Position numbers and translations under genes: made by a program. From an uncultured Alphaproteobacteria bacterium (GTDB taxonomy: Bacteria > Pseudomonadota > Alphaproteobacteria > HIMB59 > GCA-002718135), in the NCBI GenBank assembly GCA_902524385.1, contig CABZCZ010000001.1, positions 62,001 to 126,000 on the forward strand: a DNA stretch of 64,000 bases, read 5' to 3'. A model generated the notes under the pieces. It saw nothing but the letters and a program-made list of their open reading frames with translations, did no database searches and was not told the DNA's origin. This document shows positions 41,897 to 51,977 of this stretch, piece after piece. Position 1 is the first letter of the stretch; each line of letters begins with the position of its first letter.

Positions 41897-41972
41897 TGTG
41901 GCACCTACAAGGAGAATTATAATGAAAATTAATGTTATGAAAAAAAGAACTATTCTATAGATAAGTGCCACA
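41897..41972. repeat. Second copy of TGTGGCAC-ended inverted-repeat element (~76 bp) containing a 12-aa ORF
   Basis: TGTGGCAC...GTGCCACA perfect 8-nt ends; shares TATTCTATnnATAA...GTGnCACA with 40260-40328. Confidence 0.55.
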
Positions 41973-42057
41973 TCTTTTAAATACAGTTAAAATATGTTTT
42001 AATAGAGATATAAATAAGGAAAAACTATGATACATTATTTTATAATAAATAATTAGG

Positions 42058-43311
42058 ATGTCTTTGATTAACAATTATTTTCATTATTGGATTGACAGTA
42101 AGAAAGATGAAGAAATTAAGAAATTTCAAGAATGTATTGATTCATATATTTATTTTAAAAAAGATACAATGCTTATAACTAATAAATTAATACGAGATAA
42201 TAGAAATTTTAATGCTCCAAAATTACTGAAAACTTTTTTGTTACTTTTTTCAAGAGATATAAATAAATTAACACTTGCTAAAGACACCTTAAAATCTATT
42301 ACAGTTGATAATATCAATAATCATTTTCATAAATATTTAGAAGCTGCAAAACTTTGGATTAATAATGATTTAAAAAATTTATTAAATAAATTAGAATTAA
42401 TTATAGAAGAAAATCCCAAAGATATTTTTGCTATCAGATTATTTCATTTTAATAATATTTTCTTAGGCATTGATGCTAAATTTTTAGATAAACACGAAGA
42501 AATACTTAGTAAGTGGTCAGAAAATGATCAACATTACAATTTACTATTAGGGATGACTAGTTATGCTTATGAAGAAAATAATTTAATTGATAAAGCTAAG
42601 TTTCTAGCCGTAAATTCATTAAAACAATCATCCAATGATTTATGGAGTTGGCATGCTCTTTTGCATGTACATGATAATGAAAATAACGACTCAATTAACA
42701 AAAATGATAATTTCAATAAAATTAATTGGTCAATTTATGGACCGATAAAAAGACATATATGGTGGCATCAATCATTAATATTATTCTATAATCAAGAATA
42801 TGAGAAAAGCTTAAAACTATTTGATAATTATTTCTCTTCTTCAGAAATTTTTTATTTAGATTTTTGTAATGCTTGTTCTTTTTTATTAAGACTTCATTAC
42901 AAGGGAGTAGATGTTAAAGATAGAATGGATAAATTAAAAGATTATGCTGAATATTTTAAAAATCAACACATACTTCCTTTCATAGATTATCATCTTATTT
43001 TTTATTACTCTTATTATAATGATCAATATTATTTTCAGCAACTAGAAAAGAAAATGGAAGAAAATTATTTAGAAAATTCTTTTAAAGAAAATTATATTAA
43101 TTTCTTAAAACCAATTATTAAAAATATGAAAACAAATGAATTATTAAATGAAAATATAATTAAATCACAATTTAAATACCTTGGGGGTAGTTTTGCTCAA
43201 CGAGAACTTATTTTTTTAAGTTTAATCCAAAATACAAAATATGAAAAAAATAAATCAAATTTAATATCAGAATATAATAATTATAAATTTGTATCAAAAT
43301 TATATGTATAA
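42058..43311 (+). CDS. TPR-like protein (TTC38-type) adjacent to apnL
   Basis: LLGMTSYAYEENNLIDKAKFLAVNSL, DLWSWHALLHVHD, GPIKRHIWWHQSLILFYNQEYEKSLKLFDNYF resembles TTC38-like repeats. Confidence 0.5.
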   Translation: MSLINNYFHYWIDSKKDEEIKKFQECIDSYIYFKKDTMLITNKLIRDNRNFNAPKLLKTFLLLFSRDINKLTLAKDTLKSITVDNINNHFHKYLEAAKLWINNDLKNLLNKLELIIEENPKDIFAIRLFHFNNIFLGIDAKFLDKHEEILSKWSENDQHYNLLLGMTSYAYEENNLIDKAKFLAVNSLKQSSNDLWSWHALLHVHDNENNDSINKNDNFNKINWSIYGPIKRHIWWHQSLILFYNQEYEKSLKLFDNYFSSSEIFYLDFCNACSFLLRLHYKGVDVKDRMDKLKDYAEYFKNQHILPFIDYHLIFYYSYYNDQYYFQQLEKKMEENYLENSFKENYINFLKPIIKNMKTNELLNENIIKSQFKYLGGSFAQRELIFLSLIQNTKYEKNKSNLISEYNNYKFVSKLYV

Positions 43312-45118
43312 CTCTAAATTATTGGAAGAAAATTTTATTAAAAACTCAAATAAAAATTTTAACATACTAAAAGATAATCTTTTTTTTCGAAATATAACTT
43401 TTCAAAATTTTCAAATTTTAAAAATGATATCATTCTTAGTAAGAGATAAAAATTGGAATAATTATGATCCTAAAATTTTAAATTTTGAAGAAAACTTTGA
43501 TTCGTCTTTAGAATATATATTTGATTTAGAATATGGTGTATCTGAAATTCTTAAAATAAGAAATACTATATTATTTTCTGAAAATTCTATAACCTTATCT
43601 TCTGAAGGAAAATTCTTAACTGATTTTTGGACCAATAGAATAGGTTTTAATTTATTAATTCCCTTACAAAATCATGTTGGTTCAAATATTATTGTAACAA
43701 AAGAGGATGAGGTAAAAGAGGAAAAAAAATTTCCTGAATTTATAATGCCTGATCAACCATTTTTTAAATTTAAAAAGCTAACTTACACCTTAGAAGATAG
43801 CTTGCTAGTTAATATAAATTTTGAAGGTATGTTATTTGAAATGGAGGATCAAAGAAACTGGGGTGATGCTTCTTACAAAATATATAGCGGCTCTTTATTA
43901 GATCCTTTTCCATACTTGGAAAAAGAGGGGTCTGATTTTTCTCAAACTGTTCAAATCGATTTATCAAATAAAAAACAAAGATCATTTCCTTCTAAAAATA
44001 TCATAAAAATTGATGATACTGCTTCTTATAAATTTCCTAAAATTGGTATAAAAATTGATTCTCCAATTCTTCCTGATGATAACTTGATAAGTAACTTTGA
44101 TTATTATTACTATCTTATTGATTTTACTGAAGATTTTAAAAGTATAACTTCAAGATCTCAAAACAAGGTATTTCTTGTAGCCTTGGTTGATCATATAAAT
44201 GATCCTGAAAAAGAGTTAACAAAAATTTATAATTTTATAACTGAAAATACTATTAATTTAGATAAAATTTTAATTTGTCCAAAAATATATTTGAATAGTT
44301 TTCAACCTGCTGGACAATGGCCTAAAGTTCCTGAATTAAATGAATATTATAAAATTGCAAAAAAAATTTTTTCTCATAGTGAAATTGTTTCTGGAATGGT
44401 AACTAACTTTACAGAATTAAATAGAAAGAGGCCAAAAATGTTTTATGATTTGGTTAGTTTTTCCTTCACTCCAATTGTTCATGATTCTAGTGATTTTGGT
44501 GTGTTAAATACACCTGAAACTATACCTTATATCCTCAAAACTTTGAAAAATTTTTCTAATAGTTGCGATGTTCATATTGGACCAATATCTATCGGTATGC
44601 ATTTCAATCCCTATGCTAAAAGTCATGTAAATAATGAAAAGAAAATTAGATTAGAAATGGCTGATAGCGATCCAAGACATGATCAATTATTTTCACTAAC
44701 TTGGACACTGGCAATTTTTATTCAATCAATAAATAAAGAGTCAAAATTTTTTACTTTTAATTCTGTTTATGGGCATCATGGAATATTAAATAAAGATAAT
44801 ACCAAAAGACCATTATATCATTTAAATAATTTTCTCATTTCATTATCAAACTCAGAAATTTTTAAAATTAATCCAATTAATGAAGTGTATGGATTAAAAA
44901 TTGTATTAAATGATAAAAAGTATTATTTGTTTGTGAATTCTTCAACACAAAAAAAGGAAATTAATATTTCTGAATTAAATTTTAGTTATCAATATAAGCT
45001 TAATTTAAAAAATTATATTGATATTTTCAAGAATGATTTTTCTTTTTTTAACTTTAAAAAAGATACAAATCCATATGTGTTTGAGCCACTAGAAATAAAA
45101 TTTATAGAAGATAAATGA
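43304..45118 (+). CDS. apnL: D-apionate lactonase-like protein
   Basis: FLVRDKNWNNYDPKI, FEGMLFEMEDQRNWGDASYKIYSGSLLDPFPY signature of the ApnL family, TIM-barrel C-terminal half. Confidence 0.7.
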   Translation: MYNSKLLEENFIKNSNKNFNILKDNLFFRNITFQNFQILKMISFLVRDKNWNNYDPKILNFEENFDSSLEYIFDLEYGVSEILKIRNTILFSENSITLSSEGKFLTDFWTNRIGFNLLIPLQNHVGSNIIVTKEDEVKEEKKFPEFIMPDQPFFKFKKLTYTLEDSLLVNINFEGMLFEMEDQRNWGDASYKIYSGSLLDPFPYLEKEGSDFSQTVQIDLSNKKQRSFPSKNIIKIDDTASYKFPKIGIKIDSPILPDDNLISNFDYYYYLIDFTEDFKSITSRSQNKVFLVALVDHINDPEKELTKIYNFITENTINLDKILICPKIYLNSFQPAGQWPKVPELNEYYKIAKKIFSHSEIVSGMVTNFTELNRKRPKMFYDLVSFSFTPIVHDSSDFGVLNTPETIPYILKTLKNFSNSCDVHIGPISIGMHFNPYAKSHVNNEKKIRLEMADSDPRHDQLFSLTWTLAIFIQSINKESKFFTFNSVYGHHGILNKDNTKRPLYHLNNFLISLSNSEIFKINPINEVYGLKIVLNDKKYYLFVNSSTQKKEINISELNFSYQYKLNLKNYIDIFKNDFSFFNFKKDTNPYVFEPLEIKFIEDK

Positions 45119-46137
45119 AAAAATTAAAAGGGGCATTAATCGGTTGCGGTTTTTTTGCTGAAAATCATATTTTAGCTTGGAAAGAACTAAAAAATATAGA
45201 AATAATATGTGTTTGTGATTTAGATATACAAAAAGCTAATCAATTTAAATCTAAATTTAATGTTTTACATTCTTATTCATCTATAGAATTAATGTTAAAA
45301 AATCATAAAATTGACTTTGTTGATGTTGTAACAACAATGGAAACACATTTAAATATTGGTAAAATTTTATCTAAGTATAAAATTCCAACTTCTATTCAAA
45401 AGCCGTTTGCTGAAAATTTATCAAATGCGAAAAAAATTGTTTCTTTATATAAAAAAAACAAAACACCACTTATGGTTCATGAGAATTTTAGATGGCAAAC
45501 TCCTCTATTAAAACTAAAAGATATTATAAATAAAGAGAAGTTGACTAAACCACATTATGCCAAGATATCTTTTAGACATGCAAATCCTGTTGGATACACC
45601 AATCAAATATATTTATATGATCTAAAAGAGTATTTAACCTTAGACGTAGGTATTCATTTATTTGATTTAAGCAGATTTTTTATGGGAGAAGCTAAAAGTA
45701 TTTATACTTTAAATCAAAATACAAATAATAAATTTAAAGGTGAAACCGATTTTATATCACTTATAAGAAATAAAAATAAAAGTATTACCATTGTTGATGC
45801 TTCTATCTCTTCAATAAAAAAACCAGATAGATTTGCACAAACACTAGTTAATTTAGAATTCTCTAATGGTTCAATTGATTTGGACTATAATTACAAAATT
45901 ACTTTACACAAAAATAATAAAAAGAAAATTTATCATGGAAAACCAAATAAATATAAATGGATTTCAAAGCCTTGGGATCAAATTCAAGAAAGTGTAATCA
46001 ATACACACAAACATTTTATTGATTCACTAATAAATAAGATTGAACACGACACCAGTGGTGAAGATAACATAAAGAGTTTATCATTAGTCTTCAATTCATA
46101 TAAATCTGATAAACTAAGAAAAGAAATTAAAATTTAA
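45115..46137 (+). CDS. Gfo/Idh/MocA family oxidoreductase, D-apiose dehydrogenase (ApsD)-like
   Basis: KGALIGCGFFAENHILAWKEL Rossmann; VHENFRWQTPLLKLKDII, LDVGIHLFDLSRFFMGE. Confidence 0.75.
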   Translation: MKKLKGALIGCGFFAENHILAWKELKNIEIICVCDLDIQKANQFKSKFNVLHSYSSIELMLKNHKIDFVDVVTTMETHLNIGKILSKYKIPTSIQKPFAENLSNAKKIVSLYKKNKTPLMVHENFRWQTPLLKLKDIINKEKLTKPHYAKISFRHANPVGYTNQIYLYDLKEYLTLDVGIHLFDLSRFFMGEAKSIYTLNQNTNNKFKGETDFISLIRNKNKSITIVDASISSIKKPDRFAQTLVNLEFSNGSIDLDYNYKITLHKNNKKKIYHGKPNKYKWISKPWDQIQESVINTHKHFIDSLINKIEHDTSGEDNIKSLSLVFNSYKSDKLRKEIKI

Positions 46138-46150
46138 ATTTATTTAAAGT

Positions 46151-48763
46151 TTAAATTATAAATTTTGATATTTCATCTCTTATTAGCTTGCTTAAAAGAC
46201 TATATCCTAACACATTCAAATGTAGAGGATCTTCTGAATAAAACTTTTCAAATCCTGCATCTAACATAGGAGAACATAAATCAATATATCGCCATTGACT
46301 AAAATTCTCAATTTTTGTTTTTATCCTTTTATTTGCATCTAAAATTGTATTTAGATAATTCTTTCTAAATTCACTTGGTTTAATTGATACAAAAAAACAC
46401 AATGTATGAGGCAATTTTTCATTAACTTCAGAAGCGAACAATAAAAATTCATTTTCTAAATCTACCGCACTCATTCCACTTCCTATATCATTGTCTCCAG
46501 CATAAAATATCATCTTATCGGGATTATTTGGTACTACTATCCTATTAAAATATGTGCGACATGATACTAATGTCGATCCACCAAATCCTAAATTTAATAA
46601 ACTATCAAATGACAAATCAGTTTTTGCATTTTCCCAATCTTTAAATGTTGAACTTCCAAATAATACTATTTTATTATTTTTATATCGATCTGAATGTAAT
46701 TTAATTTCCAATTCTCTCACGTCTGCTTCAAATTCTTCTTCAATAGGGCTAATTAAATTTAGGTTACTTACTATATCCTCATTTATAATTTTATTTTTTG
46801 ACGCAGATTTTGCTAATTCAACGGCTTCTTTAACGTAAGATCTAAATGTTTTTCTATATTTAGATAAAAAATTTTCTAACTCTTTTTTATTTTTCATGTC
46901 ATTTACATAATCTTTTATTTTGATTGGTTCTTTAATAACTGCAGAATAAATAGTATTAGAAATTGAATAATCAAAATTGGCTAATGCTATTGGAACAAGT
47001 AGTGGTTCAGGTTTTAATTGGTCTGCTAATAAAAATGCCCCTGGTTTTAATGGACCTGGGGAATTTGGAGTTAAATTATCTTCAGTTTCAGATGTTCCTT
47101 CTGGTGCAATAACTAAAGGTCTATTTTGATCAAAAATATTTTGAGTTTCGATAAATAATTTACTTTTTCTCTTGTTTTTTTGTTCTTGCGTTTCATTTAA
47201 ATAATCTGACTCTGGTGTATGAACGAAAATATAATCTAAGTTCTCATAATAATTATATCTCCAAAATTCTGTGTTCCTAGAATATCGAGCAATTCTTTGA
47301 CCACCATCACCGTATTTTGGAAATAAAATTTTTGCACTTATAAAATGACTATCTATACTAAATTGATGTCCATTAGCTAAACCATTTTCCTCAATGCTTG
47401 CTAAATGATTATAAAAAAATATATTTGTAGGCTCATCTGGTAAATTCTCCATACCTTTAATAACATAAGGAACTTGATCAAAAGCTTTTGTAAAATCTGA
47501 ATTTGTTAATTTTTGTAATGCTTGTTTATTTATTGAATCATAGGAAGTTGCTACTCTGTTGTATATTTTATTTAGTTGTTTAAAAAATCTATTTTTTCTC
47601 TCTAAACCACTCAATGCATCTATCATTAAGCTAGCTATAGATTTTTCATCATCATTACCTGTAATAATTAAATCATAAATAGTATCAAATGCTAAAGAAT
47701 GCGTTAAATGATTTTCTAACAAATGAGGAATTGTGTAAAGTTTTGAATTACTTGGTATTTTTGAAGAATTATCTTCTAGTAAATATTTAAAAAACTCTTT
47801 TTCATTTTTAGCAGGATATGTCGTCAAACCAGTTGAGCTTTGAATATAGCGACCTAATTGCCATAATTGTCTTTTAAAAAATTTTATAGCTAATTTTGGA
47901 TTAGTTTTAATTAGATTATCGATAAATTCGTTTGAAAATTTTAAAATTGTTGTATCTCGTGTAGATTTCAAAGAGTATGGTGATTCTATATCATGCAATC
48001 CTGATGATAATGATAATGCTACTCCTGTTCTAGCTATTGATCGTGAATTATTTTCAAATTGATCATCTTTTCGATTTGTAAAAGAAGCTTCAACTTTCCC
48101 TTTTAATAAAATATTTATTCCGTCAGTTTTTGTACCCTCTAGAGTGACATATTCACCAGCAGAAAATAATCTAATATTTGCATAATTTATTAGTTCATCT
48201 AAATCATCATCATCTAGAAAAGCTAAAAATGCTGAATTCTTTATTCTTTTAGTGTTTATAATATCTCCACCAGTCTTAACACCACCCACTAAATTAATAT
48301 TTTTTTGCTTTACAGGCTTTTCTAAGTTACGAGATGACCAGATTAAGTTAATTGATTCATATAATAAAAAGGAATAGAAAAAACTAGCATAGTCAGGATC
48401 CATCTCTTCTAACTCTTTTAATTTTTCTATTTTGATAGATATATATTCTGAATTACCTTTAATAAATATATCCGACATATATCTACCTGGTGCATTTAAT
48501 CCTGAAATACCAAGAGGTGATCCGGTATTTTTTAATGTTGCTAACTTGTAAAAAACATTATTATGATATTTTACGTATTCAGCTTCACCTTTTAAAAGAA
48601 TAAAAATTTGATCCGCAATTCCATGCTGTTCTGCAATTTTAATGTCTTCATTACTTTTATGAAATTCTGTGCCTGAATTGATTAAATCTTCTGTGTTTTT
48701 TTTCGGAGATAAAGAAAATCCTTTATCCACTAATATTAAAGATATTTTTTCACTTAAATTCAT
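46151..48763 (-). CDS. Multidomain fusion: two cyclic-nucleotide-binding-like domains + PlsC-like acyltransferase + SGNH hydrolase
   Basis: LKGEAEYV..., LKGKVEASF cupin/CNB-type repeats; NHLASIEEN...APEGTSETEDN acyltransferase-like blocks; VLFGSSTF, NLGFGGS, YAGDND, DPLHLN SGNH blocks. Confidence 0.7.
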   Translation of the reverse strand: MNLSEKISLILVDKGFSLSPKKNTEDLINSGTEFHKSNEDIKIAEQHGIADQIFILLKGEAEYVKYHNNVFYKLATLKNTGSPLGISGLNAPGRYMSDIFIKGNSEYISIKIEKLKELEEMDPDYASFFYSFLLYESINLIWSSRNLEKPVKQKNINLVGGVKTGGDIINTKRIKNSAFLAFLDDDDLDELINYANIRLFSAGEYVTLEGTKTDGINILLKGKVEASFTNRKDDQFENNSRSIARTGVALSLSSGLHDIESPYSLKSTRDTTILKFSNEFIDNLIKTNPKLAIKFFKRQLWQLGRYIQSSTGLTTYPAKNEKEFFKYLLEDNSSKIPSNSKLYTIPHLLENHLTHSLAFDTIYDLIITGNDDEKSIASLMIDALSGLERKNRFFKQLNKIYNRVATSYDSINKQALQKLTNSDFTKAFDQVPYVIKGMENLPDEPTNIFFYNHLASIEENGLANGHQFSIDSHFISAKILFPKYGDGGQRIARYSRNTEFWRYNYYENLDYIFVHTPESDYLNETQEQKNKRKSKLFIETQNIFDQNRPLVIAPEGTSETEDNLTPNSPGPLKPGAFLLADQLKPEPLLVPIALANFDYSISNTIYSAVIKEPIKIKDYVNDMKNKKELENFLSKYRKTFRSYVKEAVELAKSASKNKIINEDIVSNLNLISPIEEEFEADVRELEIKLHSDRYKNNKIVLFGSSTFKDWENAKTDLSFDSLLNLGFGGSTLVSCRTYFNRIVVPNNPDKMIFYAGDNDIGSGMSAVDLENEFLLFASEVNEKLPHTLCFFVSIKPSEFRKNYLNTILDANKRIKTKIENFSQWRYIDLCSPMLDAGFEKFYSEDPLHLNVLGYSLLSKLIRDEISKFII

Positions 48764-48811
48764 TAATTATCTAACTTAATAAATTTCCCTTTTTATTTAA
48801 AGAGAAAAATA

Positions 48812-49516
48812 TTATCTTCTTATAATTGATTTAAAAATATTAATAAAAGATAACAGTATTATTTTTAATCTAAATATACTTACAATTGACTGAGCTAAAT
48901 ATGTCAATGCAGCAGCTCTCAAAACAGATTTACATTGATACATATTCTCTCTAGGAACGTATCTTTTGAGTATTGGTAAAGCTCTCTTAAAACTTGCATC
49001 AAATTCAACAGGAAGAGTAATTAAATGGATTAACACATTTGTAGATAAACATCCCATTATTATTACTGCAGAAATAAGAGTAATAAATGGACTTTTAGTG
49101 AAGGCAAATATTGATGGTAGTCCTATAATTAATAAAAATGAACCAATTCTCTGAAATATCATTGTTTTTTCAATTAATGATTGTCTAAGGATTAGTGGCT
49201 TATATTTTTCTTTATCTTGAATTGCATGACCAATTTCGTGAGCAACAACGGCAATGCTTGTTATACTTTTTTTATCGAGTTTATCTGTAGCGATATGTAT
49301 TTTTTTTTCCTTAGGATTGTAATGATCTAATTGTTGAATAGGATTAATTGATACATTGGTGATTTCTTCTTCTTCAAGTATTTTTTTTCCAAGTTCTCTC
49401 CCGGTAAAGGGCATATCAGGTAAAATCTTATTATATTTTTTTAAAATGTAATTTACCCATAAACTTGGTAGAAAGAGCACAATAAAAGGTAAAAAATAGT
49501 AAAATAATTTAATCAC
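48812..49516 (-). CDS. Neutral zinc metallopeptidase (YugP-like)
   Basis: SIAVVAHEIGHAIQDKEKYKPLILRQSLIEKTMIFQRIGSFL (HExxH), membrane segments. Confidence 0.88.
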   Translation of the reverse strand: MIKLFYYFLPFIVLFLPSLWVNYILKKYNKILPDMPFTGRELGKKILEEEEITNVSINPIQQLDHYNPKEKKIHIATDKLDKKSITSIAVVAHEIGHAIQDKEKYKPLILRQSLIEKTMIFQRIGSFLLIIGLPSIFAFTKSPFITLISAVIIMGCLSTNVLIHLITLPVEFDASFKRALPILKRYVPRENMYQCKSVLRAAALTYLAQSIVSIFRLKIILLSFINIFKSIIRR

Positions 49517-49599
49517 AATGTAAAAATAGGAATAATATTATTAAAAATCAATTTTATTTAAACTAGTATTATTAACAATTATTAATTATTGCTTAAAAA

Positions 49600-50790
49600 G
49601 TGAAATCTAAATTTGAAAGAATTAATAGACTCCCTCCATATATATTTGGAGAGATAAATTCATTAAAAATGAAACTAAGATCAGAGGGTAGGGATATTAT
49701 TGATTTTGGTATGGGCAACCCTGATATGCCAACACCTCTTCACATAAGACAGAAATTGAAAGATGTTATAGATCAGCCAGGTGTTGGACGTTATTCTGTT
49801 TCTAAAGGCATTAATGGATTAAGAAAAGCTCAAGCTAAATATTATAAAAAACGATTTAATGTTAATTTAAATCCATCAAGTGAAATTATAGTAACGATTG
49901 GTTCTAAAGAAGGTTTAGCTAATTTAGCACAAGCTATAACTTCAAGAGGTGATAGGATATTGTGCCCTGATCCGTCATATCCTGTTCATCCATATGGTTT
50001 TATGATTGCTGGAGCAAAATTAACACCTTTGCGAACATTATTTAATGGACAATTCGATAAAAATAAATTTTTATTAAATATAGATAATAATTTAAAAAAA
50101 TATTCTTCAATAAAAGTTATTATCGTTTCCTTTCCCTCAAATCCAACAGCTCAAATAGTTGATTTAGATTTTTATAAAGAATTAGTAAAAATTGCAAAAA
50201 AATATCAAGTTTATATTCTATCCGATTTAGCTTATTCTGAAATTTACTTTGGAAATAATCCGCCTCCATCAATATTAGAAGTTAATGGAGCCAAGAACAT
50301 AGCAGTTGAATTTACGACCTTATCCAAAACTTATGCAATGGCAGGATGGAGAATTGGTTTTGCTGTTGGAAACAAAACTTTAATTGAAGCATTATCAAAA
50401 ATTAAATCATATGTAGACTATGGTGCCTTTACACCTGTTCAAGTAGCAGCCACTGCTGCTCTAAATGGATCTCAAAAATGTGTAGAAGAAATTAGGGAGA
50501 CTTATAAAAAAAGAAGAGATGTTTTAATAGAATCTTTTGAAAGGGCTGGTTGGGATAAAATTCCAGAGCCTGAGGCATCAATGTTTGTATGGGCTCCTTT
50601 ACCAAAAAAATATAAAAAAATGGGTTCTATGAAGTTTGCAAAAAATTTAATGATAAATGCCGACGTTGCAGTAGCTCCTGGTTTAGCTTTTGGAAAAGGA
50701 GGGGAAGGTTTTGTTCGTATTGGTCTAGTAGAAAATACTCAAAGAATAAGACAAGCAGCTAAAAATATTAAAAGATTTTTTAATACTTAA
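49600..50790 (+). CDS. Aminotransferase class I/II (AlaC / LL-DAP-aminotransferase-like), GTG start
   Basis: RINRLPPYIFGEINSLKMKLRSEGRDIIDFGMGNPDMPTP, SLSKTYAMAGWRIGF-type PLP Lys motif (TTLSKTYAMAGWRIGFAVGN). Confidence 0.93.
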   Translation: MKSKFERINRLPPYIFGEINSLKMKLRSEGRDIIDFGMGNPDMPTPLHIRQKLKDVIDQPGVGRYSVSKGINGLRKAQAKYYKKRFNVNLNPSSEIIVTIGSKEGLANLAQAITSRGDRILCPDPSYPVHPYGFMIAGAKLTPLRTLFNGQFDKNKFLLNIDNNLKKYSSIKVIIVSFPSNPTAQIVDLDFYKELVKIAKKYQVYILSDLAYSEIYFGNNPPPSILEVNGAKNIAVEFTTLSKTYAMAGWRIGFAVGNKTLIEALSKIKSYVDYGAFTPVQVAATAALNGSQKCVEEIRETYKKRRDVLIESFERAGWDKIPEPEASMFVWAPLPKKYKKMGSMKFAKNLMINADVAVAPGLAFGKGGEGFVRIGLVENTQRIRQAAKNIKRFFNT

Positions 50791-50792
50791 AA

Positions 50793-51770
50793 TCAAACTG
50801 ATAAAATCTTAATATAATGTGATAATTTTTCACCTGCATTCCAGGCATCACTTAGACTTTTTCCTAAAACCCAGTCTCCACTTAAAAATATTTTATTATC
50901 CTTTGAATTAATCCAATTTTTTTTTGAGATAGTATTATAACTCACTTTTGTTTGCGCATATAACCACCTGTGTGATTTAATAAAACTTATTTTATTTTTT
51001 ATATCAAATGTTTTTTCAAATATTGATTGAGCATATTTTTCTAACGTAGTCTTATCTATATCAATATTATTCTTTGTATATTCAGAACTCATATTTAATA
51101 CCCAACAATCATTAGTTAATTCATTAAATTTGATATTTTGATTCATAAAGAAACTAATATCTTCATGAAGATTCAACCCGGCTCTAATATTAATGTTGTT
51201 AGTATCTTTATAACTTAGCATTACAGTATGTATGGGATCATAAGATGGCTCGCTTACAATCTTAGTAAAGTCAATCAAATCTTTTGAAAGTTCTTTTGAT
51301 TGTAAATAGGGTATACAAATTAATACAAAATCAAAATTTTTAAATTCTTCTTTTTCAGAAAAAAGTGAAAAGATGCCATTACTATTTTTTGAAATTTTTA
51401 TTATCTTTGAATTAAAATAACTTCTTAATTTTAAATTATCAAAAATAGATTTTGGAATAAAATTCATTCCATTTCGACCAATAATTATTTTTTTTCTAGT
51501 CTTTTTATTTTTTAAATAATCTGTTGCGAAATCAATTTCTATTAATTGTCCTAAGTTATATCTAATTATTACTTCATTTAATTGATTAACAGAATGATTT
51601 GTCGATAAATAATGTGCGCCATGATCGAAAAGATCATTCTCATTCTTTCTAGTAGATACTCTTCCTCCTGGTCTCCATGATTTATCAAAAATAGTAATAT
51701 TATTTTCTTGAAGATTATAAGCAAGAGACAAGCCAGTCATCCCAGCTCCAATTATTGCAATATTTTTCAC
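50793..51770 (-). CDS. FAD-dependent oxidoreductase (renalase/amine oxidase-like)
   Basis: IAIIGAGMTGLSLAYNLQENNITIFDKSWRPGGRVSTRKNENDLFDHGAHYLS; IFLSGDWVLGKSLSDAWNAGEKLSHYI. Confidence 0.85.
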   Translation of the reverse strand: MKNIAIIGAGMTGLSLAYNLQENNITIFDKSWRPGGRVSTRKNENDLFDHGAHYLSTNHSVNQLNEVIIRYNLGQLIEIDFATDYLKNKKTRKKIIIGRNGMNFIPKSIFDNLKLRSYFNSKIIKISKNSNGIFSLFSEKEEFKNFDFVLICIPYLQSKELSKDLIDFTKIVSEPSYDPIHTVMLSYKDTNNINIRAGLNLHEDISFFMNQNIKFNELTNDCWVLNMSSEYTKNNIDIDKTTLEKYAQSIFEKTFDIKNKISFIKSHRWLYAQTKVSYNTISKKNWINSKDNKIFLSGDWVLGKSLSDAWNAGEKLSHYIKILSV

Positions 51771-51974
51771 TTAATTAATATTAATTATTAGAAAACTTTT
51801 CTTAACTGAAGATTTAATTTTTTTTAAACCAAACTCACTGCATAAATTTTTGTATCTCTGTTTTGTAGGTAAGTTAATTGTTTTAAAATGTATGTTATCG
51901 TGACCAAACATTATTTTCTGACCATTAATTTCATATAATTTCTTATAAATACTAGATTTTCTTCTGATAACCAT
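51771..51974 (-). CDS. Small hypothetical protein (67 aa)
   Basis: ORF abutting the FAD oxidoreductase in the same orientation. Confidence 0.45.
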   Translation of the reverse strand: MVIRRKSSIYKKLYEINGQKIMFGHDNIHFKTINLPTKQRYKNLCSEFGLKKIKSSVKKSFLIININ

Positions 51975-51977
51975 AAT

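Noticed and set aside
42058-43311. Reading the TTC38-like protein as a glycosidase because of its neighbours
   Set aside because: The sequence shows helical repeat-like features and no catalytic-domain motif I recognise; kept as TPR-like with low confidence.
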